A program made the translations under genes and the position numbers. 64,000 nucleotides of DNA from Flavobacteriales bacterium (GTDB lineage Bacteria > Bacteroidota > Bacteroidia > Flavobacteriales_D > Crocinitomicaceae). Shown here in pieces: positions 9,471 through 19,995 of this stretch. The stretch spans positions 1 through 64,000 of the forward strand of contig CANHOA010000004.1 of the NCBI GenBank assembly GCA_947462255.1, written 5' to 3'. The stretch's first letter is position 1, and every line of letters begins with the position of its first letter. The notes under the pieces are model-generated. The model was not told the origin of the DNA. It made no database searches and was given only the letters and a program-made list of their open reading frames with translations.

Positions 9471-9507
9471 CTAAATTATTTGTAAATTAAATCAAAGTTA
9501 AAAAATA

Positions 9508-10602
9508 ATGCAAAGTAATAATACAATTCATAAAATTGCTCTAAGTAAATTACATGGTTTTGGTCCTATCCGAATCGCCCAATTAACATCAAAAATGGGT
9601 GGTATCGACGATATTTTTTCGTCTTCAATACAAGAAATATACCTGCAATCAGGATTTTCAAAATCATTATTAAGGGAAATGAAACGCGACGAAGCGCTCG
9701 TTTTTGCAGAGAAAGAGTGGAATTATTGTGAGAAAAACCAGTTGCAACATTTGTTTATTTTAGATGAGAATTACCCAAGGCGCCTAAAACAATGTCAAGA
9801 TGCCCCAATCATGTTATATTTCAAAGGAACCTGCAATCTAAATCAAAAGAAAATAATATCAATTGTCGGCACACGAAATGAAACCAATTATGGACAAAAA
9901 ATTTTAGAGGAATTGGTAAGCGCTTTCGCTCATAAAAACATACTTGTCGTAAGTGGATTAGCCTATGGTATAGATATACGCGCTCATCGGCTATGCCTTG
10001 AAAATAAGGTTGAAACAGTGGCGGTTTTGGGTCACGGACTAGATCGAATTTACCCAAGTTCACATCGGAGTACAGCTATAAAAATGATTCAAAATGGAGG
10101 TCTTCTGACAGAGTTTCCCTCGAATACAAATCCTGATAGGGAGAATTTTCCTATGCGGAATCGAATTATCGCTGGATTATCAGACGCAACAATTGTTATT
10201 GAAAGCAAGGAGTCAGGAGGATCAATGATTACGGCAGATTTAGCCAATGATTACAGTAGGGATGTTTTTGCTTATCCAGGAGATGTTGACCGCATGTATT
10301 CTGCGGGTTGTAATGCCTTAATAAAAAATCAGAAGGCTCATCTCATTACCAAATCCGCTGATTTATTAAAAATCATGAATTGGGAAAATAAAACCATTAA
10401 GAAGCAAAAGTTAATTGCCTTAGATTTAAGTAGCGAAGAACAAGAAATCATTCATTTGTTAAACGAACAGGGAGAGGTTCATGTAGATACTGTGATACAA
10501 GCACTTCATCTGCATCCATCAAAATTAAGTGTACTACTTTTTAATTTAGAATTGAAAAATGTAATTCAATCGCTTAGAGGTAATCGGATAAGTTTGATGT
10601 AA
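9508..10602 (+). CDS. dprA: DNA-processing protein DprA (Smf)
   Basis: DprA protects incoming single-stranded DNA during natural transformation and loads RecA on it. The 364-aa protein shows an N-terminal helix-hairpin-helix/SAM-like region (about 1-75), the extended Rossmann fold with GTRNETNYG (121-129), SGLAYGIDIRAH (149-160), AVLGHGLDRIYPSSH, and FPMRNRIIAGLS (214-225), then SGGSMITADLA and YPGDV. A C-terminal winged-helix domain (about 295-364, SEEQEIIHLLNEQGEVHVDT) completes the common long form. It is transcribed alone, divergent from the receptors and convergent with the CotH-like gene. Its presence is consistent with, but does not prove, natural competence. Confidence 0.97.
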   Translation: MQSNNTIHKIALSKLHGFGPIRIAQLTSKMGGIDDIFSSSIQEIYLQSGFSKSLLREMKRDEALVFAEKEWNYCEKNQLQHLFILDENYPRRLKQCQDAPIMLYFKGTCNLNQKKIISIVGTRNETNYGQKILEELVSAFAHKNILVVSGLAYGIDIRAHRLCLENKVETVAVLGHGLDRIYPSSHRSTAIKMIQNGGLLTEFPSNTNPDRENFPMRNRIIAGLSDATIVIESKESGGSMITADLANDYSRDVFAYPGDVDRMYSAGCNALIKNQKAHLITKSADLLKIMNWENKTIKKQKLIALDLSSEEQEIIHLLNEQGEVHVDTVIQALHLHPSKLSVLLFNLELKNVIQSLRGNRISLM

Positions 10603-10631
10603 TGTGGTAATCCTTCGCTGCATCAATTGCA

Positions 10632-12239
10632 TCACTTTTGAATTGATATTTTTCCTTTGTATAAGACACCGCTAGTGCTAGAGAGAAGGTATAGATAATT
10701 TCCAGACATCAGGTCGTTTGTTTGAATTCCAGAAACATGATACCCTTCATCTAACCAGCCATATTCTTCTTTTAATACTTCCCGACCGGTTAAGTCTAGG
10801 ATGGAAAGCTTAACTTGACAAGCTTGGAGCAATGAAAAGCCAATGTTACCTTTCTCGCTCATTGGGTTGGGCCAGACCTTGGCAGATTGGGCGCTAAAAT
10901 CAGTATTTTCTAAATTACAAAGTCCGGGAATATTAGCATCTAACCATAAGGCGCGGGTTTCGATGTAGGTTTTAAAAAAGTCCACATCTTCCTCATAGGT
11001 ATTGCCTACAAAGGCATTCCAATTGATGTACTGTCCGATTATGGGCCATTGTTGAAAGTTTCTAATGCGCCCATCTTCGAGTAGGATGGTCATAGAGTCT
11101 ATCCAAAAGTGGATAGAATCCGTACTGAGCGGTCCTTCCCTAAGTTCATTCCAGCGGCAACGTAGGCCATTTCGATAACTCGGGGCATCCAATAAGCGTT
11201 TCCACCAAAATGGGATTTGTGTAGAAAAATTACAAATTTGATCAAAGTTGTATTGCCAACCAGTCGTTGAAGGAGCGTCACAATAATCCGCATTTCCGTA
11301 GGACAGGTTAAAATCCCACATGGGTCCTGCAACCAAACGCCCTTGATAATCGCCGGAATTTTTATCCTTGTAAAGAAATGAACTCGAACGATAACCATCT
11401 ACAGTGCGGCCTAGTTCCTGCAAAATGAAAAAATCATAAAAAGATATTGGTTCGATGTAGTTGAGATAATTTGCTTCGGGATTGGACTGTACGTCATTTT
11501 CAAAGTCTGAAATATACGCTTGCATATAATTTTTTTGAATCGGGTTTAATTCATCGGATTCGGGCTCGTGAAATTGAAATACCACTTCGTTACTAAAATT
11601 AGAATTCCATGTGGTTCCACTTTCTCCTGTTAATTTATCTACTTTGATAATATAACCGCCTGTTAGCGAGTCGCCCGCCAGGTCGTCTAGATCCAGCTTG
11701 GCAATATCTACCCGATTATTATCGCGTTTTATCCTTTCAAATAGAATATAAACGCCTAAGTAATTGTTATTGATAAGCAATTCGCAATACCTAAAGTTCG
11801 AGGCATAATGCCCCATCTTTCTAGATAGATCAAATGTTAGGGCATCGCGAAGCAGCGTTTTATCCGGATAAGGACCATTGAGTATCCAATCGTTTTCGAT
11901 AGGTAAACCTAGCAAATTTACATTGTTGTTCAAGCCAAGCGCTGTTTGCGTCTCAAAACCGTAGCTTTTTTTAGGATATTGCTGTGAGGTAGATCCCCGA
12001 ATTTCTATCGAAATTTTCCCATTGTAATTTGTAAATGGATCAATGATTTGATTTAAATTTCCTGGCCCATTGTCAATAATGCCCAAATCACAAACGATTC
12101 TATTAACATCATTTATCTGTTGCCCCAAAGGTGTTGTTATTTTAAGGATAGGGAGGTTTGATTCCGTAAGCGTTACTTGGCAGTAGCAATTGAGGTGTAA
12201 AATACCTACAAGTAACAAGCCCCATATTTTTAATGACAT
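10632..12239 (-). CDS. Secreted CotH-kinase family protein with T9SS type A sorting domain
   Basis: The protein of 535 aa starts with a signal peptide ending near CYCQ. The CotH domain (about 55-420) shows the family hallmarks GSTSQQYPKKSYGFET, LLGLPIENDWILNGPYPDKT, YLGVYILFERIKRDNNRVDI, GGYIIKVDK and AGPMWDFNLSYGN with the conserved Asp, which correspond to the atypical kinase fold of spore-coat CotH. Its Bacteroidota members have no tested substrate that I know of. The last ~80 residues (AKVWPNPMSEKGNIGFSL ... LDLTGREV ... GYHVSGIQTNDLMSGNYLYL ... GKISIQK) form a T9SS type A C-terminal sorting domain, so the protein should pass through SprA, encoded at 49363-56670. It stands alone on the minus strand, with its start facing the metH regulatory region. 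Confidence 0.93.
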   Translation of the reverse strand: MSLKIWGLLLVGILHLNCYCQVTLTESNLPILKITTPLGQQINDVNRIVCDLGIIDNGPGNLNQIIDPFTNYNGKISIEIRGSTSQQYPKKSYGFETQTALGLNNNVNLLGLPIENDWILNGPYPDKTLLRDALTFDLSRKMGHYASNFRYCELLINNNYLGVYILFERIKRDNNRVDIAKLDLDDLAGDSLTGGYIIKVDKLTGESGTTWNSNFSNEVVFQFHEPESDELNPIQKNYMQAYISDFENDVQSNPEANYLNYIEPISFYDFFILQELGRTVDGYRSSSFLYKDKNSGDYQGRLVAGPMWDFNLSYGNADYCDAPSTTGWQYNFDQICNFSTQIPFWWKRLLDAPSYRNGLRCRWNELREGPLSTDSIHFWIDSMTILLEDGRIRNFQQWPIIGQYINWNAFVGNTYEEDVDFFKTYIETRALWLDANIPGLCNLENTDFSAQSAKVWPNPMSEKGNIGFSLLQACQVKLSILDLTGREVLKEEYGWLDEGYHVSGIQTNDLMSGNYLYLLSSTSGVLYKGKISIQK

Positions 12240-12298
12240 TTCATATAGTTAGGACGATAAAAATATAAAAAAATAGCTTGGATTTCCTTAAATAAAAA

Positions 12299-12328
12299 TT
12301 GTTTGTTCATTTTTTCATGTTATTTTTG
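12299..12328 (+). promoter_or_regulatory. Predicted Bacteroidota-type promoter of the metH transcript
   Basis: TTG (12299-12301), a 19-base spacer and TATTTTTG (12321-12328) match the primary Bacteroidota promoter form (-33 TTTG/TTG, N19, -7 TAnnTTTG). The predicted start, a few bases downstream near 12335, lies just before the SAM riboswitch aptamer, as it should. Confidence 0.72.
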
Positions 12329-12345
12329 TGGCAGTTCATTTAAAT

Positions 12346-12448
12346 AAACTTATGAAGAAAGGTGGAGGGACAGGCCCTATGATACCTTGGCAACCTATCA
12401 AATTGATAAGGTGCCAATTCCGATTCCGTAAAGGGAAAAGATAAGTTT
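12346..12448 (+). ncRNA. SAM-I riboswitch (S-box leader) upstream of metH
   Basis: The aptamer core is clear: AAAGGTGGAGGGACAGGCCC, then ATGATACC, GGCAACC and GGTGCCAATTCC, in the order and spacing of the S-box. P1 is formed by AAACTTAT (12346-12353) with ATAAGTTT (12441-12448). A P3 hairpin is visible around CCTATCA/TGATAAGG and a P4 around TTCC ... GGGAA. The class binds S-adenosylmethionine and represses methionine synthesis genes when SAM is abundant. The downstream gene is metH, whose product leads to SAM, so the target fits. A T-run overlaps the 3' side of P1, but I see no separate terminator hairpin in the 38 bases before the metH start, so the switching mechanism is unclear. Confidence 0.95.
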
Positions 12449-12486
12449 TTGTCGCTTTCTGCGCTTTCTTCAACACAATATAAATT

Positions 12487-13467
12487 ATGGGACAATTAGA
12501 AAAATTGTTGCGCGAACGCATATTAATTTTAGATGGGGCAATGGGAACAATGATTCAGCGCCACGATTTAACCGAGTTTGATTTTCGCGAGGGTTATTTT
12601 GAAAATCATCATAAATCTCTAAAAGGAAATAATGATTTACTTTCCTTAACAAGACCGGAGATTATTAAAGAAATTCATCGCCAATATTTTTTGGCTGGAG
12701 CAGATATTATTGAAACCAACACATTTAGCGGAACCACTATTGCTCAAGCTGATTATGATCTCCAATCGGCGGTCTATGAAATTAATTATCAATCGGCAAA
12801 AATTGCTAAAGAGGTTGCCAATGAGTTTACTGATAAGCCACGCTTTGTAGCGGGTTCTATCGGACCAACAAATAGAACAGCCTCCATTTCTCCAGATGTT
12901 AATGACCCTGGTTTTCGTGGTGTTTCTTTTGATCAGCTAGTACTTGCGTATTCGGAACAAATCAACGCTTTAATGGATGGCGCTGTCGATATTCTTTTAG
13001 TGGAGACAGTTTTTGATACCCTAAACGCAAAAGCTGCTTTGTATGCAATCGATGAAGTATTTGAGCAACGTAGCGAAAAACTACCGATTATGGTTTCCGG
13101 AACGATTACCGATCAAAGTGGCCGAACCTTAACCGGTCAGACCACAGAAGCATTTTTGATCTCCTTATCACATATGCCATTATTAAGTATTGGGTTAAAT
13201 TGCGCCTTGGGCGCATCGCTTATGCGTCCGTATTTACAAATATTAAATAGCAAAGCTCCCTTTGCTGTTAGCGCTCATCCAAATGCTGGCTTGCCAAATG
13301 AATTTGGCGCTTACGATGAAACACCTGAAATGATGGCAGCACAAATAGAAACATTTTTAGACGAAGGTCTTGTGAATATTATTGGAGGATGTTGCGGCAC
13401 CACACCTGAGCACATTGCAGCAATTGCGAGTTTGGCTAAGAACTATAAACCTAGAATTGTAGAATGA
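12487..13467 (+). CDS. metH: Methionine synthase MetH, homocysteine-methyltransferase subunit (split gene, part 1)
   Basis: This 326-aa protein is the homocysteine S-methyltransferase barrel that forms the first module of cobalamin-dependent methionine synthase. DGAMGTMIQ (16-24), [15 protein letters not shown] (76-90), [11 protein letters not shown] (123-133) and the zinc ligands Cys239 (IGLNCALGA) and Cys302/Cys303 ([10 protein letters not shown]) are all present. In E. coli the same module is the N-terminus of a 1227-residue protein; here it ends with a stop and overlaps the next gene by ATGA. The two products (326 + 888 aa) add up to a full-length MetH. The leader carries a SAM-I riboswitch, so expression should fall when SAM is plentiful. 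Confidence 0.96.
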   Translation: MGQLEKLLRERILILDGAMGTMIQRHDLTEFDFREGYFENHHKSLKGNNDLLSLTRPEIIKEIHRQYFLAGADIIETNTFSGTTIAQADYDLQSAVYEINYQSAKIAKEVANEFTDKPRFVAGSIGPTNRTASISPDVNDPGFRGVSFDQLVLAYSEQINALMDGAVDILLVETVFDTLNAKAALYAIDEVFEQRSEKLPIMVSGTITDQSGRTLTGQTTEAFLISLSHMPLLSIGLNCALGASLMRPYLQILNSKAPFAVSAHPNAGLPNEFGAYDETPEMMAAQIETFLDEGLVNIIGGCCGTTPEHIAAIASLAKNYKPRIVE

Positions 13468-16130
13468 AATCACTCAATTTATCAGGACTCGAAGCGTTGG
13501 TGGTGACACCTGAAACGAATTTCATTAATATTGGAGAACGCACCAATGTTACAGGATCAAGGGCCTTTCTTCGAATGATTAACGAAGGTGATTTTGATGC
13601 CGCTTTAGCTGTTGCAAGAGAGCAGGTGGAGGGTGGAGCTCAAATATTAGACGTGAACATGGATGAGGGGATGATTGATGGTAAAGCCGCGATGGTTAAA
13701 TTCCTAAATCTAATTGCATCTGAACCTGATATAGCTAGGATTCCCGTGATGATTGATAGTTCAAAATGGGAAATTATTGAGGCAGGACTGAAGTGTATTC
13801 AAGGAAAAGGAGTTGTGAATTCGATTTCCTTAAAAGAAGGCGAAGCAGTTTTTGTAGAGCAGGCAAAAAAAATAAGACGCTATGGCGCTGCCGTAGTTGT
13901 AATGGCCTTTGATGAATTAGGTCAGGCGGATTCTTACGAAAGAAGAATTGAAATCTGTCAACGCTCCTATACCATTTTAGTAGAGCGTGTAGGATTTTCT
14001 CCTACCGATATTATTTTCGACCCAAATATTTTCCCTGTTGCTACCGGTATGGAGGAGCACAACAATAATTCTGTTGATTTTTTTCGGGCTACAAAATGGA
14101 TAAAAGAAAATTTGCCCGGTGCATCAATTAGTGGTGGAGTATCCAATGTTTCGTTTTCTTTTCGAGGAAATAATATGATGAGAGAGGCCATGCACTCTGT
14201 ATTTCTTTACCATGCTATTCAGCATGGGATGAATATGGGTATTGTCAATCCATCTATGTTAACGGTTTATTCCGAAATTGAAAAAAATCTACTCGAACAT
14301 GTGGAAGACGTTATCCTCAATAGAAGACCTGATGCTACGGAGCGTTTATTAGAGTTGGCGGAAACGGTGAAGGGAGATGGCAAAAAACAAGAAAAGGATT
14401 TGTCTTGGAGGAATGTACCCGTTCAACAAAGGTTGGCCATTGCTTTGGTGAAAGGATTGGTAGAATTTATTGATGAAGATGTCGAAGAATGTAGGCATTT
14501 ATATAAGCGTCCGATCGAAGTCATTGAAGGGCCACTTATGGATGGAATGAACGAAGTTGGGGATCTTTTTGGTAGCGGAAAAATGTTTTTACCTCAGGTC
14601 GTGAAGTCTGCGCGCGTGATGAAAAAAGCCGTGGCCTATCTATTACCGTTTATTGAATTGGAAAAAGGTGGAAAAAGGTCATCGTCCGGTAAAATAATTA
14701 TGGCAACCGTCAAAGGTGATGTACACGATATCGGAAAAAATATTGTTGGAGTCGTTTTAGCGTGCAATAATTATGAGGTCATTGACTTAGGCGTGATGGT
14801 GGCTCCTGAGCTAATTATTCAAGCTGCAATTGATGAAAAAGCAGATATCGTAGGATTAAGTGGTTTAATTACCCCTTCTCTTGATGAAATGGTACTACTT
14901 GCCAAAGAAATGGAGCGAAAAGGTTTAAGTATTCCTCTTTTAATTGGTGGAGCTACAACATCAAAAGTACATACAGCAGTAAAAATAGACCAACATTATT
15001 TGAAAGGTCAAGCGGTTCATGTCCTAGATGCCTCAAGAGCCGTGACAGTAGTCGAAAGCCTTTTAGGGACAAAAAAAGAAGCTTTTATTACTGATATAAA
15101 GCATGAATATCATAAGATGCGTGAACATCATGCACGCCATCTCGAACAAAAGAACCTTGTTTCTCTTGAAGAAGCTAGAGCTAATGCCTTGTCTTTAAAT
15201 TTTGATGGAGGAGAGATTATTCGTCCTCTTTCCCTAGGGCTTACAGTATTTGATTCACTCGATCTGAATAAATTAATAGATTATATTGACTGGACCCCCT
15301 TTTTTAGAACTTGGGAATTACATGGCAAATACCCGGAAATTCTACAGGATAAAGTGGTGGGTGAAGCGGCTCAGGTTTTATTTAAGGATGCACAAGAAAT
15401 GCTTTCTAAACTTATTAGCGAAAATTGGCTACAGGCTAAAGCAGTCGCGGGTTTATTTCCTGCCAATGCTGTTGGTGATGATATTGAAATTTATAAGAAT
15501 GAACAGGATAACGACCCAATTTATACCCAACGAACGATAAGGCAAGAATCCAAAAAAGCAGCAGGTCAAGCAAATTTAGCACTCTCTGATTTTATTGCCC
15601 CAAAAGCAAGTGGCATAAAGGATTACATTGGAGGATTTGTCGTTACGACAGGACATGGCATTGAACTTAAAGCGCTGGAGTTTGAAAAAAATAATGATGA
15701 TTACAACTCCATTCTACTTAAATCTTTAGCAGATCGATTGGCTGAAGCATATGCTGAATACCTTCATCAATTAGTGCGAAAAGAGATTTGGGCTTATTCC
15801 AGTTCGGAACGCCTTTCTAACGAAGAATTGATTCATGAAAAATATTTGGGCATTAGACCAGCGCCCGGTTATCCTGCTTGTCCTGATCACTTGGAAAAAA
15901 TCGGTCTATTTAAGCTTTTAAATGCTGAGGAAAACACAGGGGTTTACTTAACCGAAAGTCTTGCTATGTTTCCTGCGGCTTCTGTAAGTGGTTGGTATTT
16001 CGCCCACCCTCAAGCAAAATACTTTGGCACAGGAAAAATTTCAAAAAAACAGGTTGAGGATATCATAAATAGAAGAGGAGAAGAATATGATGATTTTTCA
16101 AAATGGTATAATTCAATAGCCTTAGATTAA
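13464..16130 (+). CDS. metH: Methionine synthase MetH, folate/cobalamin/activation subunit (split gene, part 2)
   Basis: The 888 residues carry the other three modules of MetH. The pterin-binding barrel covers about 1-290 ([51 protein letters not shown]). The helical cap and cobalamin-binding domain cover about 310-560, with the base-off ligand His421 in DVHDIGKN and [25 protein letters not shown]. The SAM-binding reactivation domain covers about 570-888 ([15 protein letters not shown]). It transfers the methyl group from 5-methyltetrahydrofolate through cobalamin to homocysteine bound on part 1. The start overlaps part 1 by four bases (ATGA), giving stoichiometric coupled translation. Two-gene metH is known in many Bacteroidota. 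Confidence 0.96.
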   Translation: MKSLNLSGLEALVVTPETNFINIGERTNVTGSRAFLRMINEGDFDAALAVAREQVEGGAQILDVNMDEGMIDGKAAMVKFLNLIASEPDIARIPVMIDSSKWEIIEAGLKCIQGKGVVNSISLKEGEAVFVEQAKKIRRYGAAVVVMAFDELGQADSYERRIEICQRSYTILVERVGFSPTDIIFDPNIFPVATGMEEHNNNSVDFFRATKWIKENLPGASISGGVSNVSFSFRGNNMMREAMHSVFLYHAIQHGMNMGIVNPSMLTVYSEIEKNLLEHVEDVILNRRPDATERLLELAETVKGDGKKQEKDLSWRNVPVQQRLAIALVKGLVEFIDEDVEECRHLYKRPIEVIEGPLMDGMNEVGDLFGSGKMFLPQVVKSARVMKKAVAYLLPFIELEKGGKRSSSGKIIMATVKGDVHDIGKNIVGVVLACNNYEVIDLGVMVAPELIIQAAIDEKADIVGLSGLITPSLDEMVLLAKEMERKGLSIPLLIGGATTSKVHTAVKIDQHYLKGQAVHVLDASRAVTVVESLLGTKKEAFITDIKHEYHKMREHHARHLEQKNLVSLEEARANALSLNFDGGEIIRPLSLGLTVFDSLDLNKLIDYIDWTPFFRTWELHGKYPEILQDKVVGEAAQVLFKDAQEMLSKLISENWLQAKAVAGLFPANAVGDDIEIYKNEQDNDPIYTQRTIRQESKKAAGQANLALSDFIAPKASGIKDYIGGFVVTTGHGIELKALEFEKNNDDYNSILLKSLADRLAEAYAEYLHQLVRKEIWAYSSSERLSNEELIHEKYLGIRPAPGYPACPDHLEKIGLFKLLNAEENTGVYLTESLAMFPAASVSGWYFAHPQAKYFGTGKISKKQVEDIINRRGEEYDDFSKWYNSIALD

Positions 16131-16139
16131 CAATCTGTA

Positions 16140-16169
16140 AAGTATGCTGTAAAAGCAACTTTTATACTT
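16140..16169 (+). terminator. Possible weak hairpin after metH
   Basis: AAGTA and TAAAAG on the left pair with CTTTTA and TACTT on the right around a CAA loop, with a TGCTG bulge. It lies 10 bases after the metH stop. The stem is AT-rich and no long T-run follows, so its strength as a terminator is doubtful. Confidence 0.35.
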
Positions 16170-16215
16170 AATTTAGTGTCTTGATTGGGTCAAAAATTTA
16201 TAAATATTTTCATTA

Positions 16216-19200
16216 ATGAGGTTTCTTCTAGCAAGTTTAAGTTCGTTATTTTTCCTTCAGGTATTCGCTCAATCGCCTGTGGCCAATTTTACGGCGAATC
16301 CATTGAGCGTTTGTGCAGGGGCTCCTGTATCCTTTACTTCTACTTCCTCCGCTAATGGTGGCACAGCTATCGTTGGTTATGCTTGGAATTTTGGAGATGG
16401 TGTTTCTGCGAGTACCCAAAATCCGGTACATGCTTTCACCAATGCAGGTACTTACACGATCACCCTCGTGGTTACCAATTCAGTTGGCGGAGTAGACTCT
16501 GAAGTAAAGTCCAATTACATAACAGTACTTCCTTCTCCAAATGTTGGGTTTAATGTTGCTGGCTTGGGTTGTACTGTTCCGTTAATCTTGAATTTTACAA
16601 ATACATCTTCTTCTGGAGCTAATTATACGAATAGTTGGACCTTTGGTGGTGGGCAGCCAGGGACTTCAACAAGTACCAATCCGCAAGGAATCAATTTCAA
16701 TACTGCCGGTAATTATGGCATTCAACTAACCGTTACCAATACCAGTAATGGATGCACGTCGAGTATGGTAGATTCAGTGGTTGTGAGCAATTTTCAATCG
16801 GGCATCACTGCACCCATCATTGCCTGTGTTGGATCTAGTATTAGTTTTCAAGACAACTCAACGGCAGGAGCCAATCAATGGAGTTGGAATTTCGGAGGGC
16901 AAGGCACGAGCACGCAACAAAATCCTAGCTTTACTTTTAGTACAGCGGGTTCGTACACTATCTCGCTAACTTCTCAAAATACTAGCTCCGGTTGTACAGA
17001 TAATGCGACTCAGCAAATTACCATACAAAATGCTGTAACACCTAGTTTTACCGCTAATCCTACCACCAATTGTGCGCCTGCCTCCATTAATTTTAACAAC
17101 ACCACTGGTCTTGCTGGAACCTATACATGGAATTTTGGAAATGGTCAAACTTTTACGGGAAACAATCCTCCGCCACAGATTTATACAACTAGTGGTTCTT
17201 TCAATGTCACCCTTTCTGTGAGTACCGCCTCGGGTTGTAATGGCACTGTCACTCAAAATAATTTCATTAACATTGTTAATATTGAGGCAGGATTTTCCGC
17301 CAATGAAACCGGTGGTTGTACGCCTCTTACGGTTCAGTTTACAGATACGTCTTCAACCCCTAATCCCGCTAATCCAATTGTGAGTTGGCAATGGAATTTC
17401 GGAAATGGTCAAACCTTCAACGGACCAAATCCGCCAAGTCAAACCTATACCTTAGGGCTTTATGATGTCACTCTCGTTGTAACTTCTCAATCAGGTTGCA
17501 CAGACACTCAGGTTATCAATGATTATATCACTGTTGGTGATATTGACCAAGTAGGTTTCACCATGAATCCCTTAACAACGTGCGCCAAGCAAAATGTCAA
17601 TTTTACGAACACAACTGTCATTAGTGCTCCTCATCAACCCAACGAGGTATCCTACTTTTGGTCTTTTTCCGATGGAACATCTACCCAAGAAAATCCTCAA
17701 CACCAGTTTACGGCTGATACAGGATATATGTCTGTGACCTTGGTAGTTGATTTTCGTGGCTGCTTGGATTCGATAACTATTGATTCAGCTGTTTATGTCT
17801 TGGCACCTATTGCAAAATTCACACCTTCTTCTCAACTTTTTTGCAATCCTGGAGCTTTTCCAGTGAATGTTAGTTTTACCGATGACGCAATTCATGGAGA
17901 ACAGCCGGATAATGTGAACATGACTTGGGAATGGGGCGATGGAACAGCCAATACGAATATTGGAAATGCGGTTTTGGATGGAGTCAACAATGGGAATACC
18001 ACCCATAATTTCGCTACTTATGGGTCCTATACGGTGGAGCAAGTCGTCCGAAATTTTACTACGGGTTGTAAAGATAGTATTACCAAAACCATTAATATTT
18101 CTCAAATTGCTGCCCAATTTACCTTAGCCAACGATTCTATCTGTAAAAACGATTCCCTTCAAATGCTTGATGCTAGTTCTTCTTGGAGCAATCCACCTAG
18201 CGCTCACCCATTAAGCAACTGGAATTATTCCATGGGTAATGGTCAAAATGTAAACAATGGCCCGAATCCGTATTATGTGTATACTAACCAAGGCTTGTAT
18301 AATATAACCTTGACGGTCACGAATAGCGTTGGATGTACCGCTCAAATCATGCACCCCATCAGGGTTCTAAATGTTCCTTTTGGCATATTAAGCACCTTGG
18401 ATGCAGTTGGATGCTCGCCCTTTTCGGTAACGTTTAATAACAATTCGTTGACGATTGGGAATGGTACAGCACTTTCTTATTTTACGACAACTTTTTCCGA
18501 CGACAACAGCACCTTGACGACCAATTCAGCTAGCCAGCCCATTAACCACACCTTTGTTGGGAATGGAAGTTATTTTGCGACCATGGTTGCTTATGATTTA
18601 TTCGGTTGTGGGTCTTCCCCTGCCACCGTGCCGATTACCATAACGCAACCAATAGCGGCTTTTAATTTTCCACCGGTTGTGTGTAATTTAGATTCAAATT
18701 TAGTCGTGAATAATTCAACAGGAGTTGGTAATTTATCGTATCAATGGTTGATTAATGGGCAAGTGGTTTCTACATCGAGTACTCCAAATCTTTCCTATAC
18801 TTTACCTGGGAATATCCCATTTGGTCAGCTGAGCGACAATTTTGTATTGACCATGGTGGCGATTGATTCAAATAATTGTCCCGATACGGTGAGTCAAAAT
18901 ATAACGGTTTCTATTCCACATGCCCAACCGACGTATAGTTTTACGGGAGCGATATTGAATACCAATGGGGAGTATAATTGTCCACCTCTATTTGGAAATT
19001 ATGTAGACTCATCCCAATCTATTGGTAACATCAGCGCTTGGAACTGGCAGTTTGGCAATGGAAACAATGCCTCAATCTTGGAAAATCCTAGTAACACTTT
19101 TGTAAACAATGGCGTTTTTGACCTGTATTTTGAGGTCACTGACGAATATGGTTGTACCGACGATACTACGGTAAATGATTACGTGGCGATTGGAGGCCCA

Positions 19201-19995
19201 CAAGGAGATCCTTTGGTTTTTCAAAATGGTACCATTTGCTCGCAAGGTGCTGGTTTTTTAGTTCAGTCTCCAATGAATTTAGACAGTTTGATTTGGGATA
19301 TGGGCGATGGTAATTTCGTGTATAATCAAACCAATTTCTTTTACAACTATGCTTCGGCAGGTTCTTATGTTCCATCTGTAACCTTAATCAGTATAGATGG
19401 TTGCGAAATTGAGATTTTATTAGATACGGTTACGGTTCAAGATGATGGGCTAGATGCCACCTTTACTGCCAATCCAATGTTAGTAGATCAGAACGACCCT
19501 GTATTATTTGATGATTTATCAACCTTCATTTCTAGTCCGATTGTCAGCTGGACTTGGGATTTAGGAAATGATAGCACCTATACTTTGGGAAATGATGCAA
19601 ATCAAACCGCTACGTATGCTTTGAGTGGGCCATACACCATAACCTTAACAGTAATAGATGCTCAAGGCTGTGAAGATACTTATACATTGGTGATTAATGT
19701 AAAAGATCCGGATCTAATTATACCCAATGTGATTACGCCTAACGGCGATGGTAAAAATGACTTTTTTATCTTGTCTGAAGCCTATTTCAAGACCTACAAT
19801 GTCTTAATTTTTAACCGCTGGGGAAATGTGGTATACAGTTTAGAAAATCAATCGGGAACAGCGCTTTGGGATGGCAAAACCCTGAACGGAACGCCCTGTA
19901 CAGATGGGGTTTATTTCTATCGAATTACCGGAGAAATGCTCGGAGGTACTTTAGTAGAAAGAACCAGTTTTGTTACCGTTATTGGATCAGAATAA
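16216..19995 (+). CDS. Large PKD-repeat surface protein with gliding-motility-type (T9SS type B) C-terminus
   Basis: The protein of 1259 aa has a signal peptide (MRFLLASLSSLFFLQVFAQ) followed by about eleven or more PKD-like beta domains. These show the recurring pattern W-x-F/W-G-D/N-G: YAWNFGDG, NSWTFGGG, WSWNFGG, YTWNFGNG, WQWNFGNG, YFWSFSDG, TWEWGDG, WNWQFGNG, IWDMGDG, WTWDLGND. Each has a downstream N-x-G-x-Y/F-x-V-T-L strand, and many modules carry a Cys pair. The last ~90 residues (IIPNVITPNGDGKNDFF ... VLIFNRWGNVVY ... LWDGKTLNGTPCTDGVYFYR) are the gliding motility-associated/CHU_C domain, a T9SS type B sorting signal. It is probably a cell-surface or released adhesin-like protein. 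Its 3' end overlaps the convergent rnhA gene by 9 bases. Confidence 0.93.
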   Translation: MRFLLASLSSLFFLQVFAQSPVANFTANPLSVCAGAPVSFTSTSSANGGTAIVGYAWNFGDGVSASTQNPVHAFTNAGTYTITLVVTNSVGGVDSEVKSNYITVLPSPNVGFNVAGLGCTVPLILNFTNTSSSGANYTNSWTFGGGQPGTSTSTNPQGINFNTAGNYGIQLTVTNTSNGCTSSMVDSVVVSNFQSGITAPIIACVGSSISFQDNSTAGANQWSWNFGGQGTSTQQNPSFTFSTAGSYTISLTSQNTSSGCTDNATQQITIQNAVTPSFTANPTTNCAPASINFNNTTGLAGTYTWNFGNGQTFTGNNPPPQIYTTSGSFNVTLSVSTASGCNGTVTQNNFINIVNIEAGFSANETGGCTPLTVQFTDTSSTPNPANPIVSWQWNFGNGQTFNGPNPPSQTYTLGLYDVTLVVTSQSGCTDTQVINDYITVGDIDQVGFTMNPLTTCAKQNVNFTNTTVISAPHQPNEVSYFWSFSDGTSTQENPQHQFTADTGYMSVTLVVDFRGCLDSITIDSAVYVLAPIAKFTPSSQLFCNPGAFPVNVSFTDDAIHGEQPDNVNMTWEWGDGTANTNIGNAVLDGVNNGNTTHNFATYGSYTVEQVVRNFTTGCKDSITKTINISQIAAQFTLANDSICKNDSLQMLDASSSWSNPPSAHPLSNWNYSMGNGQNVNNGPNPYYVYTNQGLYNITLTVTNSVGCTAQIMHPIRVLNVPFGILSTLDAVGCSPFSVTFNNNSLTIGNGTALSYFTTTFSDDNSTLTTNSASQPINHTFVGNGSYFATMVAYDLFGCGSSPATVPITITQPIAAFNFPPVVCNLDSNLVVNNSTGVGNLSYQWLINGQVVSTSSTPNLSYTLPGNIPFGQLSDNFVLTMVAIDSNNCPDTVSQNITVSIPHAQPTYSFTGAILNTNGEYNCPPLFGNYVDSSQSIGNISAWNWQFGNGNNASILENPSNTFVNNGVFDLYFEVTDEYGCTDDTTVNDYVAIGGPQGDPLVFQNGTICSQGAGFLVQSPMNLDSLIWDMGDGNFVYNQTNFFYNYASAGSYVPSVTLISIDGCEIEILLDTVTVQDDGLDATFTANPMLVDQNDPVLFDDLSTFISSPIVSWTWDLGNDSTYTLGNDANQTATYALSGPYTITLTVIDAQGCEDTYTLVINVKDPDLIIPNVITPNGDGKNDFFILSEAYFKTYNVLIFNRWGNVVYSLENQSGTALWDGKTLNGTPCTDGVYFYRITGEMLGGTLVERTSFVTVIGSE

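Noticed and set aside
12336-12521. Minus-strand open frame across the metH leader
   Set aside because: It lies over the SAM-I riboswitch and the metH start, has no homology signature and is explained by the structured leader.
13464-13467. Frameshift in metH
   Set aside because: The break falls between known MetH modules, both parts keep complete domains, and an ATGA start overlap is a normal coupled start.
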